From Martelella mediterranea DSM 17316 (GTDB lineage Bacteria; Pseudomonadota; Alphaproteobacteria; Rhizobiales; Rhizobiaceae): a stretch of DNA of 64,000 nucleotides. This document shows, piece after piece, positions 1 through 8,203 of this stretch (position 1 is its first letter; each line of letters opens with the position of its first letter). Location of the stretch: NCBI RefSeq assembly GCF_002043005.1, contig NZ_CP020330.1:62001-126000 (forward strand), given 5' to 3'. A model generated the notes under the pieces. It did not search any database, was not told the DNA's origin, and worked only from the letters and a program-made list of their open reading frames with translations. Both the position numbers and the translations under genes were made by a program.

Positions 1-310
1 GAAGCATCTCCTCGGTCGCATATTTCGCCGCGCGGAACCGCCGCCGCTCCATGCGGTTCATCATCATCGCATAGGCGAGGACGAACATCGCCAGCGCTAG
101 AGAGGCGATGGCGATCGTCAATGTGGCGCCGAGAGGCCCGAACTTTTCCGCAAGATAGATGGCAAGCGCTGCCACGCCGCTGACAAATGCGGCGAGAAAC
201 AGGAAGAACAGAATAACGGCGACAACCGCGTTACGCTTGGCTGAACGCGCAATGATGCGGCCATCCACTGCCATGGCGGCCGCCACGAGTGATATGAGCC
301 GATCCATCAT
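1..310 (-). CDS. YqjE-like small inner-membrane protein (phage holin superfamily III type), partial
   Basis: The reading frame starts with ATG ATG at 310 and runs off the left edge of the window. About 103 residues are visible. Two hydrophobic stretches (roughly residues 24-46 and 53-75) form a helical hairpin, followed by a basic, methionine- and arginine-rich cytoplasmic part. Its start touches the stop codon of the DUF883 gene upstream, so the two are co-transcribed and probably translationally coupled. This mirrors the E. coli yqjD-yqjE order, which is the main reason for the family call. The function of YqjE-type proteins is not established. The C-terminus is outside the window. Confidence 0.7.
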   Translation of the reverse strand, partial: MMDRLISLVAAAMAVDGRIIARSAKRNAVVAVILFFLFLAAFVSGVAALAIYLAEKFGPLGATLTIAIASLALAMFVLAYAMMMNRMERRRFRAAKYATEEML

Positions 311-640
311 CTAGCGCCGCGTCAGGAGCGCCATCAGAAATCCGAAACCGGCAGCCATCAGGATCGACTGAAGCGGACGGCTGCGGATGTGATCCTCAAC
401 ATCTTCCTCGAAGGACACGGCCTCGTCGCGGGCGCGATCATAAGCGTCCTGGCCGCTCTTGATTGCATCGTCGCGAAACTTCTCGGCCTTGACGCGCGCT
501 TCAGAGGCTTTCTGATTGCCAAGAGCGCCGATCAGCTTCGTCAACTCGGCAATGTCGCCGCGCAACTGATCGATCTGAGCCTGAATGTCGGCTTCCGTCG
601 TCTTGCCCGCCTGCGATTCCGTCGATTTATTGGCTACCAT
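311..640 (-). CDS. DUF883 / ElaB-YqjD-like membrane-anchored protein
   Basis: This is a 109-residue protein. The start at 640 is chosen because an AGGAG box sits about 8 bases upstream; an in-frame extension to 688 has no such signal. The N-terminal two thirds is charged and predicted to be coiled coil (repeated Ala/Lys/Asp/Glu). The C-terminus has the family layout: an Arg-Ser-Arg-Pro segment, one glycine-rich membrane helix (about residues 87-106) and a terminal Arg-Arg. E. coli YqjD is a tail-anchored inner-membrane protein that binds ribosomes in stationary phase. That role here is inferred by family only. The YqjE-like gene follows immediately. Confidence 0.8.
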   Translation of the reverse strand: MVANKSTESQAGKTTEADIQAQIDQLRGDIAELTKLIGALGNQKASEARVKAEKFRDDAIKSGQDAYDRARDEAVSFEEDVEDHIRSRPLQSILMAAGFGFLMALLTRR

Positions 641-727
641 TGTGAACTCCTGAAATTCGGCTACTTCCTTACGATAACGCCCGAGCATGATCCTTGTTCC
701 AGATCAAAGCAACAGCGAACGCGAAAA

Positions 728-934
728 TCAGCCCGCCAGAGCCTGATCAGGCCCTTCACGATAGAAAGCTTCCACATGGGTCCGGATGGCAAGGCGCAGT
801 TCTTCCATCGTCTCGTACAGGCGGCCATCGAGACCGTGCACGTGAAACTTCACCGCCACGAACTTCAAGCGACCGTTTTCGGGGATGACGATGCCGACCG
901 GCTGGCCGGCGAATTCAACCATCTGCTTTTTCAT
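728..934 (-). CDS. Small conserved-type hypothetical protein
   Basis: A 68-residue soluble protein starts at ATG 934, with a strong GGAGG box about 8 bases upstream (943-947). A GTG at 943 lies inside that box and is rejected as start. The sequence is mixed alpha/beta with no membrane segment or signal peptide: an N-terminal strand-rich half containing Gly-Ile-Val-Ile-Pro, then an amphipathic helix rich in Glu and Arg. I do not recognise a family. It lies 87 bases upstream of the DUF883 gene on the same strand and could share its transcript. Confidence 0.6.
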   Translation of the reverse strand: MKKQMVEFAGQPVGIVIPENGRLKFVAVKFHVHGLDGRLYETMEELRLAIRTHVEAFYREGPDQALAG

Positions 935-1479
935 GAAATGCACCTCCGACCCTTGAAAAGCGGCCGGCCTCTTATGTTCTAGACGTATGTTTTCAACCTG
1001 CGTGTGCAGTCTGACGCATATGAAACCGGGCGCCCCTCAAGGCAAAGCCGGAGCAAAGCTCCCGGTGGATGGGTCAGGCCGCACTGCCTTTCGAACGACA
1101 GACGCAAAACAGGACATAATTGAGATGTCGGCGCTGAGTGATTTCTAAAGTATCCATCTCGACGGGCATCGAACGCCTCCTCTCCTTGAAGCGGCACAGA
1201 GCCGCATTCCGGTTATCGTGATAGCCAAAGCTGGCCACGAATACCAGAGTTATATTTTACCGATAATGAGGATATTCTTCAAATTCATGACACAATCGCT
1301 CGAAAAATTGAAATTTATTTTCCGGGCGAAAGCACCGATGGGGTCCGTAATCCTCCGCCTTCCCATAGATAGCGCGGGGCAAAGGGCGAACAAGGGCCCG
1401 GCCGATAAAATTGACCGCCCGTCAACAAATACAATCCCTGGATGCAGGCCGATTTATCGCCGCGTTGCGAGACGGGGCC
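935..1479. other. Intergenic region without a convincing gene
   Basis: This 545-base gap lies between the small hypothetical gene and the 3' end of purU, both on the minus strand. Two short open frames (979-1197 minus, 1218-1547 plus) have no recognisable family or ribosome-binding site and read like non-coding sequence. The part from 1240 to 1330 is AT-richer than its surroundings and may hold the promoter of the leftward genes. I see no clear hairpin terminator for purU. Confidence 0.5.
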
Positions 1480-2364
1480 TCAGCCCATCCGCTCAGAGGC
1501 GTAGGAGCCCGCGGACGGGGCAAAAATCACCGTGCGGTTGCCGTTGATGAACACCCGATGATGGATATGGGCGTGGATGGCGCGGGCCAGAACCAGCGCC
1601 TCGACGTCGCGCCCGAGCGCCACATAGTCGTCCGGGCTCTGGGCGTGGGTGATGCGCACCGTCTCCTGTTCGATGATCGGCCCCTCATCAAGGTCCGGCG
1701 TAACGTAATGCGCGGTCGCGCCGATCAGCTTGACGCCGCGCTGATAGGCCTGCTTGTAGGGATTGGCGCCCTTGAAGGACGGCAGGAAGGAATGATGGAT
1801 ATTGATCACCCGCCCCTCCATCTTCCGGCACAGCGCATCGGACAGCACCTGCATGTAGCGCGCCAGCACGACAAGCTCGGTATCGGTCTGGTCGATCAGT
1901 TCCATCAGCCGCGCCTCGGCCGCCGCCTTGTTCTCCTTGTTCACCGGGATATGGAAGAACGGGATATCGTGATTGACCACCAGCTTCTGGTAATCGAGAT
2001 GGTTGGAAACGACCCCCACGATATCGATCGGCAGCGCGCCGATGCGCCAGCGATAGAGCAGGTCGTTGAGGCAATGGCCGAAGCGCGACACCATGATCAG
2101 CGTCTTCATCTTGTAGGCGCCGTCATGGAACTTGTAGTCCATCGAAAACGGCGCGGCGACCGCCTCGAAACCATCCCTCAGGCTGCCAAGACCGGTGCCG
2201 GTTTCGGATATGAAGCTGATGCGGATGAAAAACCGGCCGGTGTCCAGATCGTCATATTGCGAACTGTCGATGATATTGCAGCCCTCGGCGGCGAGATAGC
2301 CGGAAATCGCGGCAACGATGCCACGCGTGGAAGGGCAGGTCACCGTAAGCACATAATTATTCAT
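1480..2364 (-). CDS. purU: Formyltetrahydrofolate deformylase PurU
   Basis: This cytoplasmic enzyme hydrolyses 10-formyltetrahydrofolate to formate and tetrahydrofolate, balancing one-carbon pools and supplying formate for purine synthesis. The 294-residue length is typical. Residues 1-85 form an N-terminal ACT domain, opening with a Leu-Thr-Val-Thr-Cys-Pro strand. The formyltransferase domain follows, with the catalytic Asn-Ile-His-His-Ser-Phe-Leu-Pro segment near residues 220-230 and the Asp of the Asp-Glu-Gly-Pro-Ile-Ile motif. ATG at 2364 has a GGGAGA box upstream. FolD, another enzyme of this folate branch, is encoded separately at 27.9 kb. Confidence 0.95.
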   Translation of the reverse strand: MNNYVLTVTCPSTRGIVAAISGYLAAEGCNIIDSSQYDDLDTGRFFIRISFISETGTGLGSLRDGFEAVAAPFSMDYKFHDGAYKMKTLIMVSRFGHCLNDLLYRWRIGALPIDIVGVVSNHLDYQKLVVNHDIPFFHIPVNKENKAAAEARLMELIDQTDTELVVLARYMQVLSDALCRKMEGRVINIHHSFLPSFKGANPYKQAYQRGVKLIGATAHYVTPDLDEGPIIEQETVRITHAQSPDDYVALGRDVEALVLARAIHAHIHHRVFINGNRTVIFAPSAGSYASERMG

Positions 2365-2685
2365 AGCCGTCTCCCATTCCTTGAGCGCCAGCGTATCGCG
2401 GCGGCCGATCGGTCATAAAAGCTTGCGGCAGCGCTTTCAACCGCTGCCGCGTCCAGCGCATCAGACTATGGGCTGGGCTGTCACGCTATTGCATCGGCGA
2501 CGCATAAAGGTCGATTGCCGCCAAGCAAGCATGCCGAGGCCGGTCATAACTGGAAAAACGACAGCCGGGAAACCAAATAAGTCGTGTCACCGTATCATTG
2601 ACAAAGCTGTGCGCTATACTCCTGATAGTTCATCGCTGCTACCATATAGGCGCCATCTGATGGAGCCATGTCCGGAGTTTTGTGA
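2365..2685. other. Divergent promoter region between purU and the GH5 gene
   Basis: This 321-base spacer must contain both divergent promoters. A TTGACA hexamer occurs near 2598, with AT-rich sequence (TATACT, GATAGT) downstream. Neither candidate -10 has ideal 17-base spacing, so the promoter is only tentative. A CCGGAG ribosome-binding site at 2672-2677 serves the GH5 gene. Confidence 0.35.
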
Positions 2686-3783
2686 ATGCCAAGTCTGAAA
2701 GGGTTTTTGCCGTGCCCCAGCGCCTCTGCCAGCCTCAGGAAGCTGTTTTTTACAGCGGCGGTTTCGCTGACCGCGCTTTCGGTCTCCGTTCAGGCCGGCA
2801 TGGCCGCGGCTTGTGAGATGAGCCTGCGCGGCATCAATGTCGCCGGCGCCGAGTTCGGCAAGCCGGGCGATCCCTACGGCGAGGGCTATATCTATCCCAC
2901 CAAGGAAACCATCGACTCGCTTGCCAGCGACAAGTTCAACGCCATCCGCCTGCCCTTCCTGTGGGAAAGGTTGCAGCCGCAGCTCAACGGCATTCTGGAT
3001 GACACGGAATTGTCGCGCATTCAGCAAACGGTGGACGACGCCCATGCAAACAACATGGTGGTAATCCTCGATCCCCACAATTACGCGCGCTATCGCGGCG
3101 AGGTGATCGGCAGCCCCAATGTGCCGGTCGCGGCCTTTGCCGATTTCTGGAAGCGCCTCGGCGCGGTGTTTGCCAATGACGAGGATGTGATCTTCGGCCT
3201 GATGAACGAGCCGCATGATATCGAGGCGGCGGACTGGCTGACGGCGGCCAATGCGGCGCTGAAATCGATCCGCGATATCGGTGCCGGCAATCTCGTGCTC
3301 GTGCCCGGCACCGCCTGGTCGGGCGCCCATAGCTGGAGCCAGAGTTTCTACGGCAACTCCAACGCCTCCGTCATGACGGGCGTACAGGACCCCGTCGACA
3401 ATTTCGCCTTCGAGGTGCACCAGTATGCCGATGACGATTTTTCGGGCAAAGCCGACAATTGCAATCAGATCGACGGCGCCGTCAGCGCGATACAAAGTTT
3501 CACCAGCTGGCTGAACGCCAATGATTATCAGGGCTTTCTCGGCGAGTTCGGCACCACCGACCAGCTCTCCTGCCTCAAGGGGTTGAAGCAGATGGTCGAC
3601 ATCATCGAGCAAAACCCCAAGGCCTGGATCGGATGGGCCTACTGGGCAAGCGGCGAATGGTGGCCGAAGAATTCGCCGATGATCATCCAGCCGGATCTGC
3701 GCAATGGCGGCAAGGCGCAGCTCACCACGCTGCAGCCGGTCCTGAACGAGCCGGACACGCGGCTTGCCTGCAACGCCCACTAA
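2686..3783 (+). CDS. Secreted glycoside hydrolase family 5 (endoglucanase-type cellulase)
   Basis: This 365-residue protein begins with a signal peptide: a basic N-terminus, then a hydrophobic core at about residues 18-37, with likely cleavage near Ala-Met-Ala-Ala-Ala. The single GH5 (beta/alpha)8 domain shows the family residues: the acid/base Glu175 in Met-Asn-Glu-Pro, His-Gln-Tyr near 245 and the nucleophile Glu287 in Gly-Glu-Phe-Gly-Thr. It should cleave beta-1,4-glucan or a related beta-glucan outside the cytoplasm. No carbohydrate-binding module is present. The gene is alone, with no cellulose synthase or sugar importer beside it. It could remodel the cell's own exopolysaccharide rather than feed on plant cellulose. 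Confidence 0.88.
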   Translation: MPSLKGFLPCPSASASLRKLFFTAAVSLTALSVSVQAGMAAACEMSLRGINVAGAEFGKPGDPYGEGYIYPTKETIDSLASDKFNAIRLPFLWERLQPQLNGILDDTELSRIQQTVDDAHANNMVVILDPHNYARYRGEVIGSPNVPVAAFADFWKRLGAVFANDEDVIFGLMNEPHDIEAADWLTAANAALKSIRDIGAGNLVLVPGTAWSGAHSWSQSFYGNSNASVMTGVQDPVDNFAFEVHQYADDDFSGKADNCNQIDGAVSAIQSFTSWLNANDYQGFLGEFGTTDQLSCLKGLKQMVDIIEQNPKAWIGWAYWASGEWWPKNSPMIIQPDLRNGGKAQLTTLQPVLNEPDTRLACNAH

Positions 3784-3789
3784 AATCTT

Positions 3790-4860
3790 CTAGCTTCCGG
3801 CCACGGGCGCCCATAGCACGTCCTCGATGCGGCGGGCTCCGGTGGCGAGCATCGCCAGCCTGTCGAAGCCGAGCGCGATGCCGCTTGCGGGCGGCATGAT
3901 CCTGAGCGCGTCGAGAAAATCCTCATCGATCGGATAGGTTTCGCCGTAGATGCGCTGCTTTTCCGCCATGTCTGCCATGAAGCGTCGGCGCTGTTCGTCG
4001 GCATCGATCAATTCGCCGAAGCCATTGGCAAGCTCCACGCCGCAGACATAGAGCTCGAAGCGCTCGCTGATCCGCGGATCGGTTTCGCTCCTGCGCGCAA
4101 GGGCCGCCTCACAGGCGGGATAGGCGTCAAGCACCGTCGCCGCCCCGTGGCCGAGTTCCGGCTCGACCTTTTCCACCAGCACGCGCGAGAACATGTCCGA
4201 CCAGCTATCATCCGGGCCATAGCGAAGCCCCGCCTTGTCGATGCGGGCGGCAAGGGCCTCGCGGTCTCCCTCCCCTTCATCGCTGATGGTCGCCAGAAGA
4301 TCAATCCCGGCATAGCGCTCGAAGGCCTCGGCGACGCTCACCCGCTGGATGGCAGCGAACGGGTCGCAGGCACTGCCGCGCCACGAGAACTGCGTCGCCC
4401 CCACGGCCTTTGCCGCCAGCGCCAGCAGCGCCTGGCAATCGGCAAACAACCGCTCATAGGGTGCATTGGCGCGATACCATTCCACCATGGTGAATTCGGG
4501 ATGGTGCAGCGGCCCGCGCTCTCGATTGCGATAGACGCGGGAGAAGCACACCAGCCGCTCCTCCCCCGCCGCGAGCAGTTTCTTGGCGGTGAATTCCGGC
4601 GATGTGTGGAGATACATCGGCCGTCCAGCGCCGTCATTGCCAATCATGTTGGCGGCGAAGGCATGGAGATGAGTCTCGTTTCCGGGCGAGACCTGCAGCG
4701 CCGGCACATCGGCCTCGATGAAATCCTCGGCGGCAAACCAGCCGCGCATCGCCGCCATCATCCGGTTGCGGGCGAGGAGCGCCGGCCGGCGGTCGGCATG
4801 GCGGTCGGGCCGCCACCACGCTCCGTCGTGCGCCTGTCCGTTGTTTGTCGGCTTGTTCAT
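3790..4860 (-). CDS. epmA: EF-P beta-lysylation ligase EpmA (GenX/PoxA)
   Basis: EpmA is a truncated class II lysyl-tRNA synthetase that attaches (R)-beta-lysine to a conserved lysine of elongation factor P. The 356-residue form starting at ATG 4860 is preferred. A longer frame to 4941 adds 27 unlike residues and runs into the efp upstream region. The class II core is visible: motif 2 around the Phe-Ser-Arg-Val-Tyr-Arg-Asn segment with His-His-Pro-Glu-Phe, the Glu-Leu-Ala-Asn-Gly-Phe-Gly-Glu substrate loop, and motif 3 Gly-Phe-Asp-Arg-Leu near the C-terminus. No anticodon-binding domain is present. The target gene efp is divergent, 133 bases away. The partner aminomutase gene epmB is not in this window. 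Confidence 0.93.
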   Translation of the reverse strand: MNKPTNNGQAHDGAWWRPDRHADRRPALLARNRMMAAMRGWFAAEDFIEADVPALQVSPGNETHLHAFAANMIGNDGAGRPMYLHTSPEFTAKKLLAAGEERLVCFSRVYRNRERGPLHHPEFTMVEWYRANAPYERLFADCQALLALAAKAVGATQFSWRGSACDPFAAIQRVSVAEAFERYAGIDLLATISDEGEGDREALAARIDKAGLRYGPDDSWSDMFSRVLVEKVEPELGHGAATVLDAYPACEAALARRSETDPRISERFELYVCGVELANGFGELIDADEQRRRFMADMAEKQRIYGETYPIDEDFLDALRIMPPASGIALGFDRLAMLATGARRIEDVLWAPVAGS

Positions 4861-4993
4861 AAGGGTTTCCAAGGCCTCACAGGCGGGTCTAAGCGTTTGG
4901 CACTGGCATTCGGGTGCAATTTGCGTTAGTCCCGCTCTCACAATTCACAAAGGATTGCGGCCAGAGGCCGCGCTTTGAAAGCAAGGAAGTTTC

Positions 4994-5563
4994 ATGGTCA
5001 AGGTCATCGCCTCGTCGCTGCGCAAGGGTAATGTCGTCGATGTCGACGGCAAGCTCTATGTCGTGCTCACCGCCCAGAATTTTCACCCCGGCAAGGGCAC
5101 GCCCGTTACCCAGGTGGACATGCGCCGGATCGCCGACGGCGTCAAGGTTTCGGAGCGCTGGAAGACGACGGAACAGGTCGAGCGCGCCTTTGTCGAGGAT
5201 AATAATCACACCTTCCTCTACAGTGATGGCGAAGGCTTTCACTTCATGAACCCGGAGACCTACGACCAGCTCACCATGAGCGCGGACGATGTCGGCGATG
5301 CCGCAGCCTATCTCTCCGAAGGCATGACGGTGGTCCTGTCGATCCACGAAGGCATTGCGATCGCCCTCGAACTGCCGCGTCAGGTGACGCTCGAAATCAC
5401 CGAGACCGAGCCGGTGGTCAAGGGCCAGACGGCCTCGTCCTCCTATAAGCCGGCGATGCTTTCCAACGGCCTGCGCACCATGGTGCCACCCCATATTGAC
5501 GCCGGCACCCGCGTGGTCATCCTCACCGAGGACGGCTCCTACGTGGAACGCGCCAAGGACTGA
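4994..5563 (+). CDS. efp: Elongation factor P
   Basis: EF-P binds ribosomes stalled at polyproline and promotes peptide-bond formation. The 189-residue length is standard, with three beta-barrel domains in tandem. The tip of domain I carries Pro-Gly-Lys-Gly with Lys34, the residue modified by beta-lysine in the EpmA pathway. This matches the divergent epmA gene. The loop reads His-Pro-Gly-Lys-Gly-Thr-Pro. ATG 4994 follows AAGGAAG. Downstream is a repeat-filled spacer and the convergent hisG. Confidence 0.97.
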   Translation: MVKVIASSLRKGNVVDVDGKLYVVLTAQNFHPGKGTPVTQVDMRRIADGVKVSERWKTTEQVERAFVEDNNHTFLYSDGEGFHFMNPETYDQLTMSADDVGDAAAYLSEGMTVVLSIHEGIAIALELPRQVTLEITETEPVVKGQTASSSYKPAMLSNGLRTMVPPHIDAGTRVVILTEDGSYVERAKD

Positions 5564-5597
5564 GAATGTTCAGATCCACAGGTCTGTCAGCAAACAA

Positions 5598-5642
5598 TCT
5601 CTCCCCTTGAGGGAGAGATGCCCCGACAGGGGCAGAGAGGGG
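5598..5642 (+). repeat. Partial copy of the dispersed hairpin repeat
   Basis: About 45 bases around a GCCCC-GACA-GGGGC hairpin closely match the end of the 171-base repeats (plus-strand 13092-13137). This copy is inverted relative to the unit at 5720-5890, so the efp-hisG spacer holds one full and one partial copy facing each other. Confidence 0.7.
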
Positions 5643-5719
5643 TGAACCCTCTCCGAGAGTACAGCGTTTGTGGCTTTCGAAACTGCCGTTCAAGATTCAC
5701 CGCAATCGCCGGTGGCGTA

Positions 5720-5890
5720 ACCGCATAGCCCCCAAGTCTTCTCGCCCCGGAGAGGAGAGATGTCGCGAAAGCGACAGTGAGGGGGGAGTCTATCACCACG
5801 AACGCCCTCACGATTTGAAACGCTGCTTCACCCTCACTGCCCCTGTCGGGGCATCTCTCCCGCCAGCGGGAGAGAGTATTGGGAGCAAGC
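5720..5890 (+). repeat. Dispersed 171-base hairpin repeat, copy 1
   Basis: The stretch matches the reverse complement of 13073-13243 over its full 171 bases, by eye with more than 80 percent identity and few or no gaps. It contains two small hairpins, GTCGC-GAAA-GCGAC and GCCCC-TGTC-GGGGC, and lies between convergent efp and hisG. It resembles rhizobial intergenic palindromic repeats in style. I cannot assign it to a named family. Confidence 0.85.
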
Positions 5891-5917
5891 CGCCAAATCA
5901 CATGCTTTCGCTTGTCC

Positions 5918-6607
5918 TCACCCGCGCATCGCCGCAACAATCTCGGCAACCACCGCATCCCCCTCATGCTCGCTTTTTTTCGCGCGCATGAAGCAGGCTT
6001 CCGATTTCAGGATCAGCCCGTCGGACAGGATCTTCAGGTGGTTGGCTCTCAGCGTCGAGCCGGTGGAGGTGATGTCGACGATGATATCGGCCTGGCCGGC
6101 CATCGGCGCGCCCTCGGTGGCGCCGAGGCTTTCGACGATGCGGTAGAGCTGGATGCCGTGGGTGGCGGTGAAGAACTGCTGCGTCAGCCGCCAGAACTTG
6201 GTGGCGATCGCCAGCCGGCGGCCATGACGGCTGCGGAATTCGGCGGCGACGTCGTTGAGATCGGCCATGGTATCGACATCGAGCCAGATTTCCGGCACGG
6301 CGACCACGACATCGGCCTGACCGAAGCCGAGGCGGGATACGATCTCGACGCGGGCATCGGCATTGGCGACATTCTCGCGCACGACATCCTCGCCGGTGAC
6401 GCCGAAATCGACAGCGCCGCTGCCGACCTCGCGCGCGATCTCGGAGGCCGAGAGAAACGCGATCTCGATATCGCCGCGACCTTCGATCTGGCCGCGATAG
6501 GAGCGGCTGTTGCCATTGGTCGCGACCGTGAGGCCCGCCGCCTTCAGCGCCTGTTCCGCGCCTTCCTTGATGCGCCCCTTGGAGGGCAGGGCAATGGTGA
6601 CGGTCAT
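5918..6607 (-). CDS. hisG: ATP phosphoribosyltransferase catalytic subunit (short form) HisG
   Basis: This subunit catalyses the first step of histidine synthesis, joining ATP and PRPP. At 229 residues it is the short form, which lacks the C-terminal regulatory domain and needs HisZ. The periplasmic-binding-protein-like catalytic fold is visible, including Ala-Leu-Pro-Ser-Lys-Gly-Arg at residues 5-11 and the PRPP loop Asp-Ile-Thr-Ser-Thr-Gly-Ser-Thr-Leu near 173-181. Its ATG overlaps the hisZ stop by 4 bases, giving an operon with coupled translation. Confidence 0.96.
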   Translation of the reverse strand: MTVTIALPSKGRIKEGAEQALKAAGLTVATNGNSRSYRGQIEGRGDIEIAFLSASEIAREVGSGAVDFGVTGEDVVRENVANADARVEIVSRLGFGQADVVVAVPEIWLDVDTMADLNDVAAEFRSRHGRRLAIATKFWRLTQQFFTATHGIQLYRIVESLGATEGAPMAGQADIIVDITSTGSTLRANHLKILSDGLILKSEACFMRAKKSEHEGDAVVAEIVAAMRG

Positions 6608-7743
6608 CGGATATCCTCGGCTTGGCTGCCTGCCCGCTCGATCCGGTCGAGCCAGAGCGAGAACCCGACCGCCGGAATATGCCCGCTTGCGCCGAGCAGC
6701 GTCAGCAGCCGGTCATAGCGCCCGCCGCCGGCCAGCAGTGCCGCGCGCGGGCCGGCTTCCGTGATCTCGAAGACGAGGCCGGTGTAATAGTCGAGCGGCC
6801 GCCCGAAGGCGGCGCGATAGGTGATGTCGGAAACGGCAACGCCACTTGCCGCAATCGCCACGATCCGGTTTTCGAAGGCGGCAATCGCTGAACCAATGTC
6901 GAGGCCGAATTTCTCCGCAAAACCGGTGAGCGCCGCCGACGCCTGATCGAGACCGATATCGAGCGACAGGAACGTCGTGAGCGCGTGCAGCGCCTCGGCA
7001 TCAAGGCTGGTGACCGACAACGCCAGCTTCTCCTTCAGCCGCCGGGCGATTTCCTCCGGGCTGCGGCTGGCATTGGTGGAATAGCCGGTCGCCTGCATGG
7101 TCTCGTCGATATGGGCGATCAGCCCGGCCTCGTCGCCATCGGCGAGAAAGCCCGCGACCCGCCGGTCAAGACCGCCGACAGGCTGCGGCCGGGCAAGGGC
7201 GTCGAGCAGCGTTTCCAGCCGCTTCTGATTGCCGAAGGCATGGATCAGCCGCTTCTGCCAACCGCCCGGCAGGCCGAGCGCGCCAACGACCGCCTCGAAC
7301 AGATTCTGGTCGCCGAGCGTGACCGCAAGTGGCGATTCCGGCAGACATTCGCGCAGGATACCGAACGCATCGGCAATCGCGCGGGCATCGGCCTTTGCGA
7401 AATCCGCACTGCCGAGATCCTCGATCCCGGCCTGAAAGAACTCGGACGCCCCGTCATCGCGCGCCTGTCGGAACACCATGCCGCAATAGGCATAGCGCTT
7501 CGGCGTGCCGGCATTGTTCTCGATATGGTGGCGACAGACGGGAATGGTGAATTCCGGACGCAGGCAAAGGCTCTCGCCGGTCTCGCTCTCGGTCATGAAG
7601 ATGCGGCGGCGCAGCGCCTCGCCCGCCATATCCAGAAAGGGGGCCGCGGGCTGGATGACCGGTATATTGGTCAACGCCGTGTCGCGCGCCGCGAAGGCTT
7701 GAAGGATGGCGCCGGCGCAATCCGGCAGGCTGGTGGACGGCAT
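6604..7743 (-). CDS. hisZ: ATP phosphoribosyltransferase regulatory subunit HisZ
   Basis: HisZ is a histidyl-tRNA-synthetase-like protein without tRNA-charging activity. It forms the hetero-octamer with short HisG and confers histidine feedback control. The 379-residue sequence has the class II synthetase fold: Leu-Arg-Pro-Glu-Phe-Thr near residues 60-65, a motif-2-like Gly-Met-Val-Phe-Arg-Gln-Ala-Arg near 88-95, and a glycine-rich Gly-Gly-Gly-Arg-Tyr-Asp strand near the C-terminus. Its 3' end overlaps hisG by 4 bases. No hisS lies upstream; the neighbour is the VOC gene, 78 bases away on the same strand. Confidence 0.93.
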   Translation of the reverse strand: MPSTSLPDCAGAILQAFAARDTALTNIPVIQPAAPFLDMAGEALRRRIFMTESETGESLCLRPEFTIPVCRHHIENNAGTPKRYAYCGMVFRQARDDGASEFFQAGIEDLGSADFAKADARAIADAFGILRECLPESPLAVTLGDQNLFEAVVGALGLPGGWQKRLIHAFGNQKRLETLLDALARPQPVGGLDRRVAGFLADGDEAGLIAHIDETMQATGYSTNASRSPEEIARRLKEKLALSVTSLDAEALHALTTFLSLDIGLDQASAALTGFAEKFGLDIGSAIAAFENRIVAIAASGVAVSDITYRAAFGRPLDYYTGLVFEITEAGPRAALLAGGGRYDRLLTLLGASGHIPAVGFSLWLDRIERAGSQAEDIR

Positions 7744-7821
7744 GGATGGACGGTCTCTTCTGTTCGCCGCAACCGATGACCATCCTTTGCGGCAAATGTC
7801 AACGATTGCGGGCCGAAAAGC

Positions 7822-8184
7822 TCACGCGATCGCCTGCATCAACTCGATGCGGTTGCCGAAGGGATCGTAGACATAGGCGCGCAGGAAACCTTCCAGCGGC
7901 TCGTCGGTCTTCACCGCGTAGCCGGCCTTCGCGACCGTTGCGGCAAGCGCATCGACATCGTCTACCAGGATCGCCGGATGGGCCTTGCGCGCGGGCCGAA
8001 AATCATTCTCGACGCCGAGATGGATGCGCAACCCACCGGTCTCGAACCAGCAGCCGCCGCGCGGTTTCAGATTGTCGGGCTTTTCCACTTCGGGCACGCC
8101 GAGAACATCCCGATAGAAGGCGCGCGCCCGATCCTCTCCGCCTGCCGGCATGGCAAGCTGCACGTGATGGATCGCCTTCAGCAT
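7822..8184 (-). CDS. VOC (glyoxalase/dioxygenase-fold) family protein
   Basis: This 120-residue single-domain protein has the vicinal-oxygen-chelate fold. The start at 8184 is set by an AAGGAGG box just upstream; an extension to 8220 would overlap the aminotransferase. Visible metal-ligand candidates are His5/His6 in the first strand, His in the Arg-Ile-His-Leu-Gly strand and Glu in the C-terminal Gly-Asn-Arg-Ile-Glu-Leu. It starts 19 bases after the aminotransferase stop, so it is probably in that operon. The substrate is unknown. Confidence 0.8.
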   Translation of the reverse strand: MLKAIHHVQLAMPAGGEDRARAFYRDVLGVPEVEKPDNLKPRGGCWFETGGLRIHLGVENDFRPARKAHPAILVDDVDALAATVAKAGYAVKTDEPLEGFLRAYVYDPFGNRIELMQAIA

Positions 8185-8203
8185 CGCGCCTCCTTTTGCG
8201 CCC

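Noticed and set aside
979..1197. A 72-codon minus-strand frame upstream of the small hypothetical gene
   Set aside because: Composition is irregular, with no recognisable family, and a better-supported gene with a strong ribosome-binding site lies just downstream.
2598..2640. A TTGACA-based promoter for the GH5 gene
   Set aside because: The TTGACA is perfect but the available -10 sequences are spaced 11 or 20 bases away, so I did not list it as a separate site.
5576..5890. The repeats after efp as a CRISPR array or transposon end
   Set aside because: There are no regularly spaced identical repeats with unique spacers, no transposase and no target duplication; a dispersed hairpin repeat explains the sequence.
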